The translations under genes and the position numbers were made by a program. A stretch of DNA of 64,000 bases from Micromonospora violae (lineage in GTDB: Bacteria > Actinomycetota > Actinomycetes > Mycobacteriales > Micromonosporaceae): positions 3,162,001-3,226,000 of the forward strand of contig NZ_SHKK01000001.1 of assembly GCF_004217135.1 (NCBI RefSeq), read 5' to 3'. The notes under the pieces were generated by a model, which saw nothing but the letters and a program-made list of their open reading frames with translations, searched no databases and was not told where the DNA came from. Each line of letters opens with the position of its first letter. Within the stretch, counting starts at the first letter, position 1. Of this stretch, positions 28,240 to 37,149 are shown in pieces.

Positions 28240-28547
28240 CCGGCTGGCTGCGCCGCCGCTGGCGCCTGGTGGTGGTGAGCGGGCAGAGCATGGCGCCGAC
28301 GCTGCGGGACGGCGACCGGCTCATCGTCCGCGTCGGCCGGGCGCCCGCCGTCGGTGACCTCGTCGTCTTCCGGGCCCGCGACGTCGTCCCCGCCGCGGAC
28401 CTGACGTGGATGGTCAAACGGGTGCACCGGATCGAACCGGACGGCGCCGTCACGGTACGGGGCGACAACACCCACAGCCAGGACTCGCGGCATTTCGGCG
28501 CGGTGCCACCCGAGGCGGTCCTCGGCGTGGTCAGAGGGAGGCGATGA
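28236..28547 (+). CDS. Minimal S26-family signal peptidase
   Basis: This 103-residue protein holds the S26 catalytic serine in VVSGQSMAPTLRDGDRLIV, the lysine in WMVKRVHRI, and the GDNTHSQDSRHFG box. It is much shorter than housekeeping signal peptidase I and has at most one weak membrane segment at the N-terminus (WRLVVV). Its ATG overlaps the ABC gene stop by 4 bases. The A-x-A motif just before the first cysteine of the peptide at 25668 is a fitting substrate, so it is probably the dedicated leader peptidase. Confidence 0.82.
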   Translation: MTGWLRRRWRLVVVSGQSMAPTLRDGDRLIVRVGRAPAVGDLVVFRARDVVPAADLTWMVKRVHRIEPDGAVTVRGDNTHSQDSRHFGAVPPEAVLGVVRGRR

Positions 28548-28550
28548 CAG

Positions 28551-29051
28551 ATGTACGTCGAGATCGGGTGCCGGGTGCTGCTCGGCACGGTCCTGCTGGC
28601 GGCGGCGGTCGGGAAGGTCTCCGGCCGCGACGCCTACCGCGAGTTCACGCGCTCCGTGCGCGACATGGGCTACCGGCCCGCCGGCCCGCTCGCCGCGGCC
28701 GTGGTCGCCACCGAGTTCACCGCCGTGGTCCTGCTGGCGGTGTTCCCGCTGGCCGGGTTCCTCGCCTCGGGCGCCCTGCTGCTCACCTTCACCGCCGCCA
28801 TCGTCGCCAACCTGCGGCGCGGCGGCGGCACCTGCCGCTGCTTCGGCCGCACCACCGCGCCCCTGGGCCGGCACCACGTGTGGCGCAACGCGTTCCTCGT
28901 CGCCTGTGCCGTCGCCGGCGCGCTCGCGCCGGCCGGTGCGGTACGCCCCGGGGAGGCGGTCCTGGCCGGTGCCGCCGCGCTGGCCGTCGGCGTGCTGGTC
29001 GTCATGCTGGACGAGCTGCGCTACCTGTTCGGCGCCGCCAGCCGCACGTGA
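28551..29051 (+). CDS. MauE/DoxX-type redox membrane protein
   Basis: The 166-residue protein has four membrane segments (CRVLLGTVLLAAAVGKV, then AAAVVATEFTAVVLLAVF, ASGALLLTFTAAIV and a C-terminal pair). Between segments 3 and 4 it carries GGTCRCFGR, the C-x-C-F-G site of MauE proteins. In methylamine dehydrogenase maturation MauE and MauD act together on cysteines of the small subunit. Here it would pass electrons from the thioredoxin-like protein to the membrane quinone pool, or the reverse. It is the last gene of the cassette and is followed by a terminator. Confidence 0.8.
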   Translation: MYVEIGCRVLLGTVLLAAAVGKVSGRDAYREFTRSVRDMGYRPAGPLAAAVVATEFTAVVLLAVFPLAGFLASGALLLTFTAAIVANLRRGGGTCRCFGRTTAPLGRHHVWRNAFLVACAVAGALAPAGAVRPGEAVLAGAAALAVGVLVVMLDELRYLFGAASRT

Positions 29052-29126
29052 CCTCGCAGGGGCCTCGGGCGTGGCCGCGGCGCGAGGTGCAGAGTGGCCC
29101 AACGGCCTGCTTGCCGAGTTGAAGGC

Positions 29127-29158
29127 GCGCGGCGCCGCCGGAGTGGGCGGCGCCGCGC
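29127..29158. terminator. Terminator after the peptide cassette
   Basis: A 13-base perfect stem (GCGCGGCGCCGCC) with a 6-base loop lies 76 bases after the MauE stop and just after the stop of the converging small ORF. It probably works in both directions. Confidence 0.7.
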
Positions 29159-29163
29159 ACGAC

Positions 29164-29295
29164 TCAGTGCCCGCCGAGGATCTGCTCGATGACCCAGCCC
29201 GCGATCGCGCGGGCCGTTCCAGCCGCAAGGCCGCGGACTGCGGCGAGCAGCAGCTGACACCTGGTGCTCGGGGTGTTGCCGGTATTGCTGGGCAT
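29164..29295 (-). CDS. Possible 43-residue peptide gene
   Basis: From ATG 29295, with GGGAG 7 bases upstream, the frame encodes MPSNTGNTPSTR, then CQLLLAAVRGLAAGTARAIA and GWVIEQILGGH. The C-terminal 30 residues form an amphipathic Ala/Leu/Ile-rich helix with a Gly-Gly near the end. It converges on the cassette terminator and is divergent from the HTH-NTPase gene. Small helical peptides of this type can be membrane-active or regulatory. No family is recognised, and coding is supported only by start, ribosome site and composition. Confidence 0.4.
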   Translation of the reverse strand: MPSNTGNTPSTRCQLLLAAVRGLAAGTARAIAGWVIEQILGGH

Positions 29296-29483
29296 GGGTG
29301 TCTCCCGTAGTCGGAGGAACAGGGAGCAAGCCGGCCGGCTGGCGTCTTCTGTTCTCCTCTTCGGGAGGTTTTCCGGTTGGGTTCTCTCCGCTACGGTTCA
29401 CGTATGCGCAGGCCAGGCATGGCGATATTCGATCCAGTCCGGATCCGATCCGGAGCCGGCGCTGATGTTCAGGAACCGGCCGC

Positions 29484-31445
29484 GTGAAGATCGTCAGGGA
29501 GGCGCCGGCCGGGGTCGTCCGGTTCGCCGCGGAACTGCAAGCCCTGTACGACGGTGCCCGGCTACCGGGACGCCAGGTGCTGATCAGAGCGGCGGACGAG
29601 CAAGGGATCACGCTCAACGAGAAGACGCTGAGCGACTGGTTCCGCGGCAGGTCGGTGCCCCGCAGTGAGCCTGCCATCAAGTTTCTGATCGAGTACCTGC
29701 AGCCGATCGCTGAGCGCAGGGCTCAGCGCCCGCAACGCCTGTGGCCCTGGTGGCGGGAATTGCTTCAGGCCGCCCGGGCGGCGAATCGGCCGCAGGAGGC
29801 GGGACGGCCGCGGAGCCAGGTACTGGACACGCCCGTCCGACCGGCTGGCGCTGCGCCCTGGCCGCTGGTGCGTGACCGCACAGCCGTGGACATGGGTGTC
29901 CACCCGGCCGTGTTCCTGCCGCCATCGACGTCGCCGCTGACGCTATGGATGCAGGGCCAGCGCGAGCCGCAGCTGCCTCCGACCTATGTCACGCGGGAGC
30001 ACGACGACGCGTTGCTGGGCACCTTGCGCGCGGCGGTGCAGCGAGAATCGGGTGCGGTCCTCGTGGTGGGGCGGTCGTGCACCGGCAAGTCACGCTCGGC
30101 GTGGGAGGCGGTGTCGCGAGAACTAGGCGACTGGTTTCTTGTGGATCTGCGCGACCGACGCCAGATCCAACGACTGAACGACGGGGACGAGCCGACTGGA
30201 GACTGCGTCCTATGGCTGGATAATCTGGATCTCACGGACAACCCTCCTCAGCTCGCCGAGACCGCCCTCGCGGTGCTCGACCAGCGCGGAGCGGTCGGAC
30301 GGCGCATCGTTGTTGTCACCATGTGGCATCAGCCGGAGACCGAGTCGCCCCGGCAACTCCGGGAACTCGCCAGAAGGACTGGCGCTGTGGTGCACGTCAG
30401 TGAGGACTGGACCGGGGCGGAACTCGATGAAGCTGCCCGTCTCGCCGCCGCCGACCGGGTGCTGGCCGCCGCACTCCAGCAGACCGGCTTCAGCCCGTCG
30501 CAGATACTCGCGGGTGCCAAGTGGGCGCTCGGGCTGTGGCGTAACGCGCATGAGCGGCAGACGAGTGCCGTGCTGACCGCCGCGATCGATCTGGCTCGGC
30601 TCGGCATCGGCGTGCCGGGCGGCGCGCCGCTGACCCGTGACCTGCTAACGAGTTGTTCGGCGTGTTACCTCACACGGCCGCCGAGCACCGACGACTGGTT
30701 CGAGCCAGCGTTACGGAAGGCGACAACTCCGCTGGAAGACGCCGTGTGGGCGCTGGCGCCGCCGCTGCCCGGCGCTACCGGGTACCGGCTGTTCGATCCA
30801 CTGCTGGATTACGCCCGCCTCCAGCGGCACTACGAGCCGCTCCCCGCAGGGGTGTGGACCGCGCTGGCAGAGGCCGACTTCGGCCGGGAAGAATTCAGCC
30901 GACTGGCGCAAGAGGCCCGCGATCGGCTCCTTTTCCCGCAGGCGTCGGCTTTCGCGCAGCGGGCGAAACAGGCTGAGTCCCGGCTGTCTGTGCCGCCACG
31001 CCAACCGCCCCGGGTTCTGCCGCCGCCTCCTCGAACACCTCCGTCGCCGCCAACGCCGACGCTGAAGTTCAACCTCAGCAGCCCGTCCCGGAACCGCGCG
31101 GACGCCCTACTCGAAGCCGACGACCTTGAGGGACTGCTGCACCACGCAATCAACTCGAACGACACCTACGTCCGGCGGCGGCTGGCCATGCTCTACGAAC
31201 GGCGGGGCGATCGACGGGCCCTGCGAGAGTTGGCGACGTTCAGCCGGCGGGGTGCCCGGCACTGGGCGGCAATGCTGGCCCGCGAAGAAGACCCTGCTGA
31301 GCTGCTACGAGCGGTGGTGTGCGGCGACGGCTTCGCCCTCCGGGCGTTGCGAGACTGGCCGGTCGCCGGCCTCGACGATACGCAACGCGAAACCATCCTG
31401 CGCTTCGGCTTGACCCCGGAAGGCCGCCCGATACAGCGTAGGTAG
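29484..31445 (+). CDS. HTH-containing P-loop NTPase of unknown function
   Basis: The 653-residue protein begins with a helical region resembling an XRE-type DNA-binding fold (AADEQGITLNEKTLSDWFRG, about 5-70). A P-loop VVGRSCTGKSRSAWEAV lies near 195 and a Walker B-like CVLWLDNLDL near 243. Residues about 505-530 are a proline-rich linker, and the C-terminus has short helical repeats (DTYVRRRLAMLYERRGD, then RRALRELA) like degenerate TPR/SEL1. The layout is like STAND-type signal NTPases found with conflict or signalling systems, but no effector domain is visible. GTG 29484 is the start; no second gene of a pair is evident. Confidence 0.6.
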   Translation: MKIVREAPAGVVRFAAELQALYDGARLPGRQVLIRAADEQGITLNEKTLSDWFRGRSVPRSEPAIKFLIEYLQPIAERRAQRPQRLWPWWRELLQAARAANRPQEAGRPRSQVLDTPVRPAGAAPWPLVRDRTAVDMGVHPAVFLPPSTSPLTLWMQGQREPQLPPTYVTREHDDALLGTLRAAVQRESGAVLVVGRSCTGKSRSAWEAVSRELGDWFLVDLRDRRQIQRLNDGDEPTGDCVLWLDNLDLTDNPPQLAETALAVLDQRGAVGRRIVVVTMWHQPETESPRQLRELARRTGAVVHVSEDWTGAELDEAARLAAADRVLAAALQQTGFSPSQILAGAKWALGLWRNAHERQTSAVLTAAIDLARLGIGVPGGAPLTRDLLTSCSACYLTRPPSTDDWFEPALRKATTPLEDAVWALAPPLPGATGYRLFDPLLDYARLQRHYEPLPAGVWTALAEADFGREEFSRLAQEARDRLLFPQASAFAQRAKQAESRLSVPPRQPPRVLPPPPRTPPSPPTPTLKFNLSSPSRNRADALLEADDLEGLLHHAINSNDTYVRRRLAMLYERRGDRRALRELATFSRRGARHWAAMLAREEDPAELLRAVVCGDGFALRALRDWPVAGLDDTQRETILRFGLTPEGRPIQRR

Positions 31446-31561
31446 AACTTTCCTCCTCGGCCAACTCTCGACAGGCGCCCTCAAACAGCGACAGATCCAT
31501 GCATCGGAATGCTGCGGTGGCGGACGACGCACCCGCACTGCGATCGCGTAGGTTCGCAGGG

Positions 31562-32056
31562 ATGGGAGGCGAGAAGATCACGGTGCGACCGGCAGTTCTG
31601 GCCGACGTCGGGTCGCTCGTACGGATGCGTGAGTCAAACGCTGAGGCGCATCTCGTCCTAGATCCGCAGGTCTACCGCATACCGGAGACGGAAGCGGTGG
31701 TGCGCCACTTCTCGGCGGTGCTGACCGAGGACACGACACGGCATGCCGTGTTGGTCGCGGAGGTCGCCGGCCGGCTGGTCGGCATGGTCGAGGTGGTACG
31801 CAACCCGGACCCGCCGGACCATCAGATCCTGCGGCCTGAGCCCTCGGCGCAGATCCACACGGTGGTAACGGATGAGGCGCGGAACCAAGGGATCGGTTCG
31901 ATGTTGCTCGAGGCGGCGGAGGATTGGGCTGCGGCCCAAGGGATTGGCTATCTGTCCGCCGGGATCCATCACCGGAACGCTGGCGCCGTGCGGTTCTATG
32001 GTCGGCACGGGTATGCGGATTCGGGTCGACTCTTGGGTAGGAGGGTCACTGCATGA
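31562..32056 (+). CDS. GNAT-family N-acetyltransferase
   Basis: The 164-residue protein has the GNAT fold: ITVRPAVLADVGSLVRMRES at the N-terminus, the acetyl-CoA loop VTDEARNQGIGSMLLEAAEDW (motif A, Q/R-x2-G-x-G) and the C-terminal HHRNAGAVRFYGRHGY. ATG 31562 is chosen because the domain starts there and a GGGAGGCGAG stretch is adjacent; the frame is open from 31499. The substrate is unknown. It stands alone after the NTPase gene. Confidence 0.8.
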   Translation: MGGEKITVRPAVLADVGSLVRMRESNAEAHLVLDPQVYRIPETEAVVRHFSAVLTEDTTRHAVLVAEVAGRLVGMVEVVRNPDPPDHQILRPEPSAQIHTVVTDEARNQGIGSMLLEAAEDWAAAQGIGYLSAGIHHRNAGAVRFYGRHGYADSGRLLGRRVTA

Positions 32057-32701
32057 CGCACCCTCATGGGCATGAGCGGACGTCGTCGGCCTGTGAAGCG
32101 GAGCCACGGTTCTGACGCTTCCGGGCACGCCGAAGAGTTCACCAAGCAGGAATCCCTGGTCAGAGGGTTGCAGGTGAGATTCGCCTCTCAGGTAACGGGA
32201 TCCCGGCCGACGCCAGCACGGCAGGGCCCAGCGTGTCTTCGTGCTCGCCCTGGTCGTTCAGAAATGGTTCAGCCCGCCCGGCCACAACCCACCGCAGCTG
32301 GGTCGGCGAGGCGCCTGAACGTACTCCTCGTCGCCACGATCGACACGCAGGCGCCACCCGGGCAGACATCGCAACCACCGTGACCATGGACATCCTCGCC
32401 GGCCGTCATCTGCCCACCGCCGCCCACGCCGCCAGCCTGACCACCGTCCTCTCCTGCGAACCGGACACCCTGCGCCACCTCATCAGCGCGACCAGCAGCA
32501 GCACCGCCCTCGATGAAGACGAATACGACGAGCATCGCGGGCGGGGCGAGGCCGGCGTCCAAGGTGGATCCAAGGTCCGTTCACGGTCGACTCGGCACGG
32601 TGGTCCCAACGCCGAAACCGCCGGTGCTGGCTGCAGAGGCCGACCGGCAACGACGGCACCGACACCGTCGCCACCACGGCGACACGGACCTGGGAGGCTC
32701 C
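32057..32701. other. Intergenic region with a possible regulator remnant
   Basis: In 645 bases the only protein-like stretch is a plus-strand frame around 32385-32530 (ILAGRHLPTAAHAASLTTVL and RHLISATSSSTALDEDEYDE), which could be the tail of a small XRE-type regulator. No complete gene is recognised. Confidence 0.35.
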
Positions 32702-33073
32702 ATGAAGCTACGGACCGTCCTGATGCCCGCCGCGGCCGTCGCGGCGACCCTCGTCATGGCTACCCCGGCGAGCGCCGCGCCGGCGTACGAGACGAACTAC
32801 GCCGTACGTGGCACGCCGCCGTCGTCCGGCCTGTCCTGCAAGCCGGTCAGCGGGGTGATGCAGGCCTGCTTCGAGGCCTACGGCGACAAGTGGTGGTTGC
32901 GCCGGGACACCAACTCCTACAGCGGCGTGGGCATCGAGTGGGAGAACTACCGCAGCGGCTCGCTGTACCGATACGGCGAGTGCGTCAGCTACCTCCCGGT
33001 CGGCACCTGGGGGGTCTGCAACAAGGACTACTACGAGGACAGCAGCCTCTCCTGGTGGCCGTTCGCGGTCTAG
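32702..33073 (+). CDS. Small secreted cysteine-containing protein
   Basis: The 123-residue protein has a clear signal peptide (MKLRTVLMPAAAVAATLVMA, then TPASA and cleavage before APAYETN). The mature part is rich in Tyr, Trp and Ser and has four cysteines (in GLSCKPV, MQACFEA, GECVSY and GVCNKD), suggesting two disulfides. GGGAGG lies 5 bases before ATG 32702. No family is recognised. It converges on the second SARP gene with a shared terminator. Confidence 0.65.
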   Translation: MKLRTVLMPAAAVAATLVMATPASAAPAYETNYAVRGTPPSSGLSCKPVSGVMQACFEAYGDKWWLRRDTNSYSGVGIEWENYRSGSLYRYGECVSYLPVGTWGVCNKDYYEDSSLSWWPFAV

Positions 33074-33106
33074 CGGCCGGACGCCATCAGCGAGCTGACC
33101 TACGCG

Positions 33107-33147
33107 GCGCCGGTGCCCGGACGGCCTGTCCGTCCGGGCACCGGCGC
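33107..33147. terminator. Bidirectional terminator with an 18-base stem
   Basis: An 18-base perfect inverted repeat beginning GCGCCGGTGCCCGG, with a 5-base loop, sits between the converging secreted-protein and SARP genes. Its end touches the SARP stop codon. Confidence 0.75.
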
Positions 33148-35939
33148 TACGGTGCCTCGCCGAGCCGGTCGAGGTCGCCTCGGACCTGCTCGACAGCCGG
33201 ATGGTCGAGCTGCTCCAGCAGGCTCAGCGCCGCCTCCAGGCAGCCCCGGGCGCCGTCGGGATCGCCGGCCGCCTGACGGGTCTCGGCCAGATGGCGCAGG
33301 ATGTCTGCCTCGTTGAACCCTTCGTGGAACCCGCGGACCAGCTCCAGCGCGCGTTCGTAGCATCGGACGGCCTGCGCGTACTCCCCGAGGTGATGGTGGG
33401 CGAAGCCGAGACTGTCCCACGCGCCGGCCTCCGCGTTCGTGTCGCCGATCTCCTGGTGGACCGCAACCGCCTGGGTGCAGAAGGCCAGCGCCCGCCGGTG
33501 CTCGCCGAGCATCACGTGTAGCCAGCCGAGGTTGTTCAGCGCCATCGCCTGCCCGGGCCGATGGTCGAGGTGCTGGTAGAGCGTCAGGGCCTGCTGGTTG
33601 AAGTCGAGTGCCTCGGCCCAGTGGCCACGCTGGTGGCAGATCCAGCCCAGCCCTCGCGCGATGTCCGCCTGTCTGCCCTCGTCGCCCAGCTCACCGAAGA
33701 GCTCGAGCGCGCGCCGCTGATTGTCGTACGCGTCGTCGAGCAGCCCCAGTTGGGTGCCGGCGAGGCCCAGGCTGCGGTGGGCGTGTGCCTGCCGCAGGGG
33801 GTCGTGGAGTCGCCGGGCCGCATCCAGTGCCAACCGCTGGGTCTGCGCCCAGTCCCGCCAGTGACCCTGGTAGTCGAGGAAGGTCTCCAGCGTCCACGCC
33901 AGCTGCCAGGTGTGCTGGTCGAGCCCCTGCGTGGCGGTGTGCTCCACGGCGGCGAGCAGCATCGGGTGCTCGCGTGCGAACCAGGCCAGCGCCTCGTCCT
34001 GGCCGGTGAACTCCTCCGCTGTCTCCTCGGTCGACGCGGGATCCGCGACCACCGGCTCCCGTTGCGGGTCGAGCACCCGCGCGGCCCGCCGCGCGGTGTC
34101 CAGGTAGTGCTCGACGAGCCGGCGCAGGGCGGCGGCGAGCAGCTCCGGCGGCTGGTCGCGGTGCGCGCGGTCGGCGGCGTACAGGCGTACCAGGTCGTGG
34201 AGGCGGTAACGCTCCGGTCGGTGCTGCTGGACCAGGTGGTGGTCCTGCAACGTCTGCAACAGCAGTCGGGTCCGGGACGGCGACAGATCGGCCAGGCGCG
34301 CTGCCGCGGCGAGCCCGATCTCCGGCCCGGGAGCCAGCGCCAGCAGGAGGAACAGCCGGTTCGGTGCGGCGGCGAGGCGGTGCTGGGAAGCGGCGAACAC
34401 CGCCCGGAGGTCGGCGGTCAGGTCGCCGGCGTTCAGCGCGTCGAGCCGGGTCGCCTCCTCGCGCAGTTCCCTGGTCACCGCGTCGAGCGGCAGGTCCGGC
34501 TGCATCACCGCCCGTGCGGCGATGATGCTCAGCGCCAGCGGCAGCCCGCCACAGCGCCGGACGATCTCCCGCAGACTGTCCGCCTCGGCGTCCGTCCGGC
34601 CTCGGCTGAGCAGCCGGGCCAGCAGCTCGTGGGCTTCCTCGCCGTCGAGGACGTCCAACCCTAACCACCGCGCGCCGTGGTTGGTGATCAGCCCGCCGAG
34701 CCGTACCCGGCTGGTGATCAGCACGACACAGCCGGGACCACCCGGTAGCAGCGGCACCACCTGCTCCATGCCGTGCGCGTTGTCGAGCAGGATCAGCATC
34801 TTCCGGCCGGCTACCAGGCTGCGGTAGAGCGCGGCGCGGGCGTCCAGGTCCGCCGGGACCGAGGCGGCCGGCAGCCGCAACCCGTCGAGGAACCCGCGCA
34901 GCGCGACCTCGGGGGCCATCGGGCCGGCCGGGTCGAAGCCGCGCAGGTTCACGTACAGCTGGCCGTCCGGGAAGCTGGTCAGGTTGTCGTGGGCCCAACG
35001 CAGCGCGAGAGAGGTCTTGCCGACGCCGCCGGGCCCGCCGACGGCGCACATCGCCACCGTCTGGTCGGCACCGTCGCGGACGGACAGCACCCGGGTCAGC
35101 TCCGCCAGTTCGCGGGCGCGGCCAGCGAAGTAGGGCGGCGGCGCAGGTAGTTGGCGGGGAACAGTCGCCTCACCGGCCGCGATCGCACCGGCTGGCTCCC
35201 GCAGCTCCGTGTCGCCCTTGAGGACGTCCGTGTGCAGCCGTTGCAGCTCCGGCGTCGGGTCGACACCGAGGGAGTCGGCGAGACGCCACCGCAGCCGGTC
35301 GTACTGGTCGAGCGCTTCCGCCTGTAGACCGGAGCGGCTCAGCGCGAGCATCAGTTGACCGACGAGCCGCTCGTCGAGTGGGTGATCCTCGACGCGCGCC
35401 ATCAGATAGGGCGCCAGCGCGGCGTGCTGACCGTGGCGCAGAGCCAGGTCCGTCCGGTCCCGGTCGACGGCGACCCGGTCGCGCTCCCAGGCGGTCCGCA
35501 GGCTGTTCGCCCAGGGGGTGTCCAGCGGGGTGAGCGGGTCGCCGCGCCAGAGGTTCAGCGACTCCTCGAAGATTCGTAGGGCCTGACCGGCGTCCGGCGT
35601 CGCCCGGGCCAGCCCCGCCAGTTGGTAAAACCGGTGCAGGTCCACCGAGGCGGCGTCGGCGGCGAGGAGGTAGCCACCGGACTGGCGGATGATCTGGATG
35701 TCGTCGGCAAGCGTGAGGCAGGTGCGCAGCCTGGACAGGTAGCTGTAGAGCGTGGCCTGGGCCCCCGCCGGGGCGAGCTCGCCCCACACCCGGTTGATGA
35801 GTTGTCCGACCTGGACGACCTGGTTGACATCGACGAGCAGCGCGGCCAGAACGCAGCGCTGACGGACGTGCCCCACGTCGAGCGGCTGGCCGTCCACCCG
35901 TGCCTGGAGATCACCGAGCAGGCCGAATTCTGTGGGCAT
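33147..35939 (-). CDS. Second AfsR/SARP-family regulator with NB-ARC and TPR domains
   Basis: The 930-residue protein has a winged helix (about 1-90, MPTEFGLLGDLQARVDGQPL), an activator domain ending DSLGVDPTPELQRLHTDVL near 240, an NB-ARC ATPase with P-loop GGPGGVGKTSLALRW near 300 and the RNBS-like ILLDNAHGMEQVVPLL, and a TPR tail (LNNLGWLHVMLGEHRRAL). ATG 35939 is preferred over GTG 35945 because GAGG is better spaced from it. It is the AfsR type rather than the shorter SARP type. Its target is not evident from adjacency; the small secreted protein at 32702 and the peptide cassette are candidates. Confidence 0.88.
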   Translation of the reverse strand: MPTEFGLLGDLQARVDGQPLDVGHVRQRCVLAALLVDVNQVVQVGQLINRVWGELAPAGAQATLYSYLSRLRTCLTLADDIQIIRQSGGYLLAADAASVDLHRFYQLAGLARATPDAGQALRIFEESLNLWRGDPLTPLDTPWANSLRTAWERDRVAVDRDRTDLALRHGQHAALAPYLMARVEDHPLDERLVGQLMLALSRSGLQAEALDQYDRLRWRLADSLGVDPTPELQRLHTDVLKGDTELREPAGAIAAGEATVPRQLPAPPPYFAGRARELAELTRVLSVRDGADQTVAMCAVGGPGGVGKTSLALRWAHDNLTSFPDGQLYVNLRGFDPAGPMAPEVALRGFLDGLRLPAASVPADLDARAALYRSLVAGRKMLILLDNAHGMEQVVPLLPGGPGCVVLITSRVRLGGLITNHGARWLGLDVLDGEEAHELLARLLSRGRTDAEADSLREIVRRCGGLPLALSIIAARAVMQPDLPLDAVTRELREEATRLDALNAGDLTADLRAVFAASQHRLAAAPNRLFLLLALAPGPEIGLAAAARLADLSPSRTRLLLQTLQDHHLVQQHRPERYRLHDLVRLYAADRAHRDQPPELLAAALRRLVEHYLDTARRAARVLDPQREPVVADPASTEETAEEFTGQDEALAWFAREHPMLLAAVEHTATQGLDQHTWQLAWTLETFLDYQGHWRDWAQTQRLALDAARRLHDPLRQAHAHRSLGLAGTQLGLLDDAYDNQRRALELFGELGDEGRQADIARGLGWICHQRGHWAEALDFNQQALTLYQHLDHRPGQAMALNNLGWLHVMLGEHRRALAFCTQAVAVHQEIGDTNAEAGAWDSLGFAHHHLGEYAQAVRCYERALELVRGFHEGFNEADILRHLAETRQAAGDPDGARGCLEAALSLLEQLDHPAVEQVRGDLDRLGEAP

Positions 35940-36323
35940 CAACACCGTTCCTCACCCGGACGCAGCGTCCGGAGGCCGCGTCAGCCGGAGCGATTCAAGC
36001 TTGTTCAAGGATTGTCCAAGGTTGATGAGCTACGCGGCGTCCCCGGTCCACGGCTCGGGACGTGGGTTGACCCCGTCAGGGTGTCTGGTCAGGCCGATGG
36101 TCGTGGCGGGACGGGTGAGGTCGGCGGGGGTGGGGCCGGCGCGGAGGATGGCGGTGAGCAGGGTGAGCCGCACCTCGGTTCGGACGGCCCCTGGACCGGC
36201 CCGGGCCCACGCGGTACCACGATCGAGGTCGACGTGCGGGGTCACCCGGCAGGCATCGGCCAGGCGCCCTACCGCGACGGAACCGACTTCGTCTCCACCC
36301 CCTTCTGTCAGTGACGCTGGGTC
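35940..36323. other. Intergenic region without recognised genes
   Basis: These 384 bases lie between the SARP start and an IS256 remnant. I see no gene, no strong hairpin and no repeat. Confidence 0.4.
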
Positions 36324-36888
36324 AGAGAGAACGCGATGGCCGCATCAGAGTGCGAACCCTGCTGACCTCCTGCGCGAGCAGATCGAGGGCGCGTCGCCGG
36401 ATGTGTTGCAGGCGATGATCAAGACGTTCGCGTAGGCGGCGATGTCCGCGGAAGCGGACGCGATCTGTGGTGCTGGTTACGGGCAGCGCAGCGAGGAGCG
36501 GGTCAACTCCCGCAACGGTTATCGGCCGAGGGAGTGGGATACGAGGGCGGGCACGATCGACCTGGCCATCCCGAAGTTGCGGCACGGCAGCTACTTTCCG
36601 GACTGGCTGCTGACGCACCGCCGGCGGGCCGAGCAGGCCTTGGTCTCAGTCGTGGCCACGAGTGACCTGCTCGGGGTGTCGACTTGTCGGGTGGAGAAGT
36701 AACCGGCCGCTGGACGCCGCGCATTACCCGTTCGTGTGGATGGACGCGTTGACCATGAAGGTCCGCGAGCATGGGCGGACGGTCAACGTCCACGCGCTCG
36801 TCGCGGTCGGGGTCAGCGCCGACGGCCAACGTGAAGTCCTCGGCGTGGATGTCGCCTCGGATGAGGACGGCGCCGGCTGGTTGGGCGA
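36324..36888 (+). pseudogene. IS256-family transposase remnant
   Basis: Fragments in order are ADLLREQIEGASPDVLQAMI, then a TAG stop at 36433, then MSAEADAICGAGYG, VNSRNGYRPREWDTRAGTID and LAIPKLRHGSYFPDWLL, a stop after STCRVEK, and finally PFVWMDALTMKVREHGR to LGVDVASDEDGAGW. This is the N-terminal and first catalytic region of a mutator-type transposase, with a nonsense codon, an internal deletion of about 35 residues and loss of the C-terminal half. It ends abruptly in the PIN-like remnant. Confidence 0.85.
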
Positions 36889-37149
36889 TAAAGGCTGGGT
36901 CGTGTTCGGCCGCGACCAGTACATCCTCAAGCGGACCTGGAGCTGCAAGCCTTCCTCAAGGCCAAGGTGCACATGTTCCTGTTCCCCGGCGACGCGGCTC
37001 GCGACCACATCATCGAGCTCGTGCGGCTGAACCTAGCCCGGATCTGCGCCCTGGCGACAGCCCGCCAGCCGAACGTCTACTGGCTCAGGCGAGGCAGCGT
37101 GACAAGCTACGAAGAGCGCCTAGCCGAGATTCACCGCCGCCGCACATAA
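36889..37149 (+). pseudogene. Probable PIN-like domain protein, C-terminal remnant
   Basis: After the IS256 fragment the sequence reads LGDKGWVVFGRDQYILKR in one frame, then after a one-base shift ELQAFLKAKVHMFLFPGD, IIELVRLNLARICALATARQ and PNVYWLRRGSV in another. The GWVVFGRD step and the closing YWL-x-RG segment resemble PIN-like (VapC-type) RNase toxins of actinomycetes. The N-terminus with the first catalytic acids is gone. The assignment is by pattern and tentative. Confidence 0.45.

Noticed and set aside
36442..36702. Stand-alone 86-residue gene
   Set aside because: It is an internal piece of an IS256 transposase between two stop codons.
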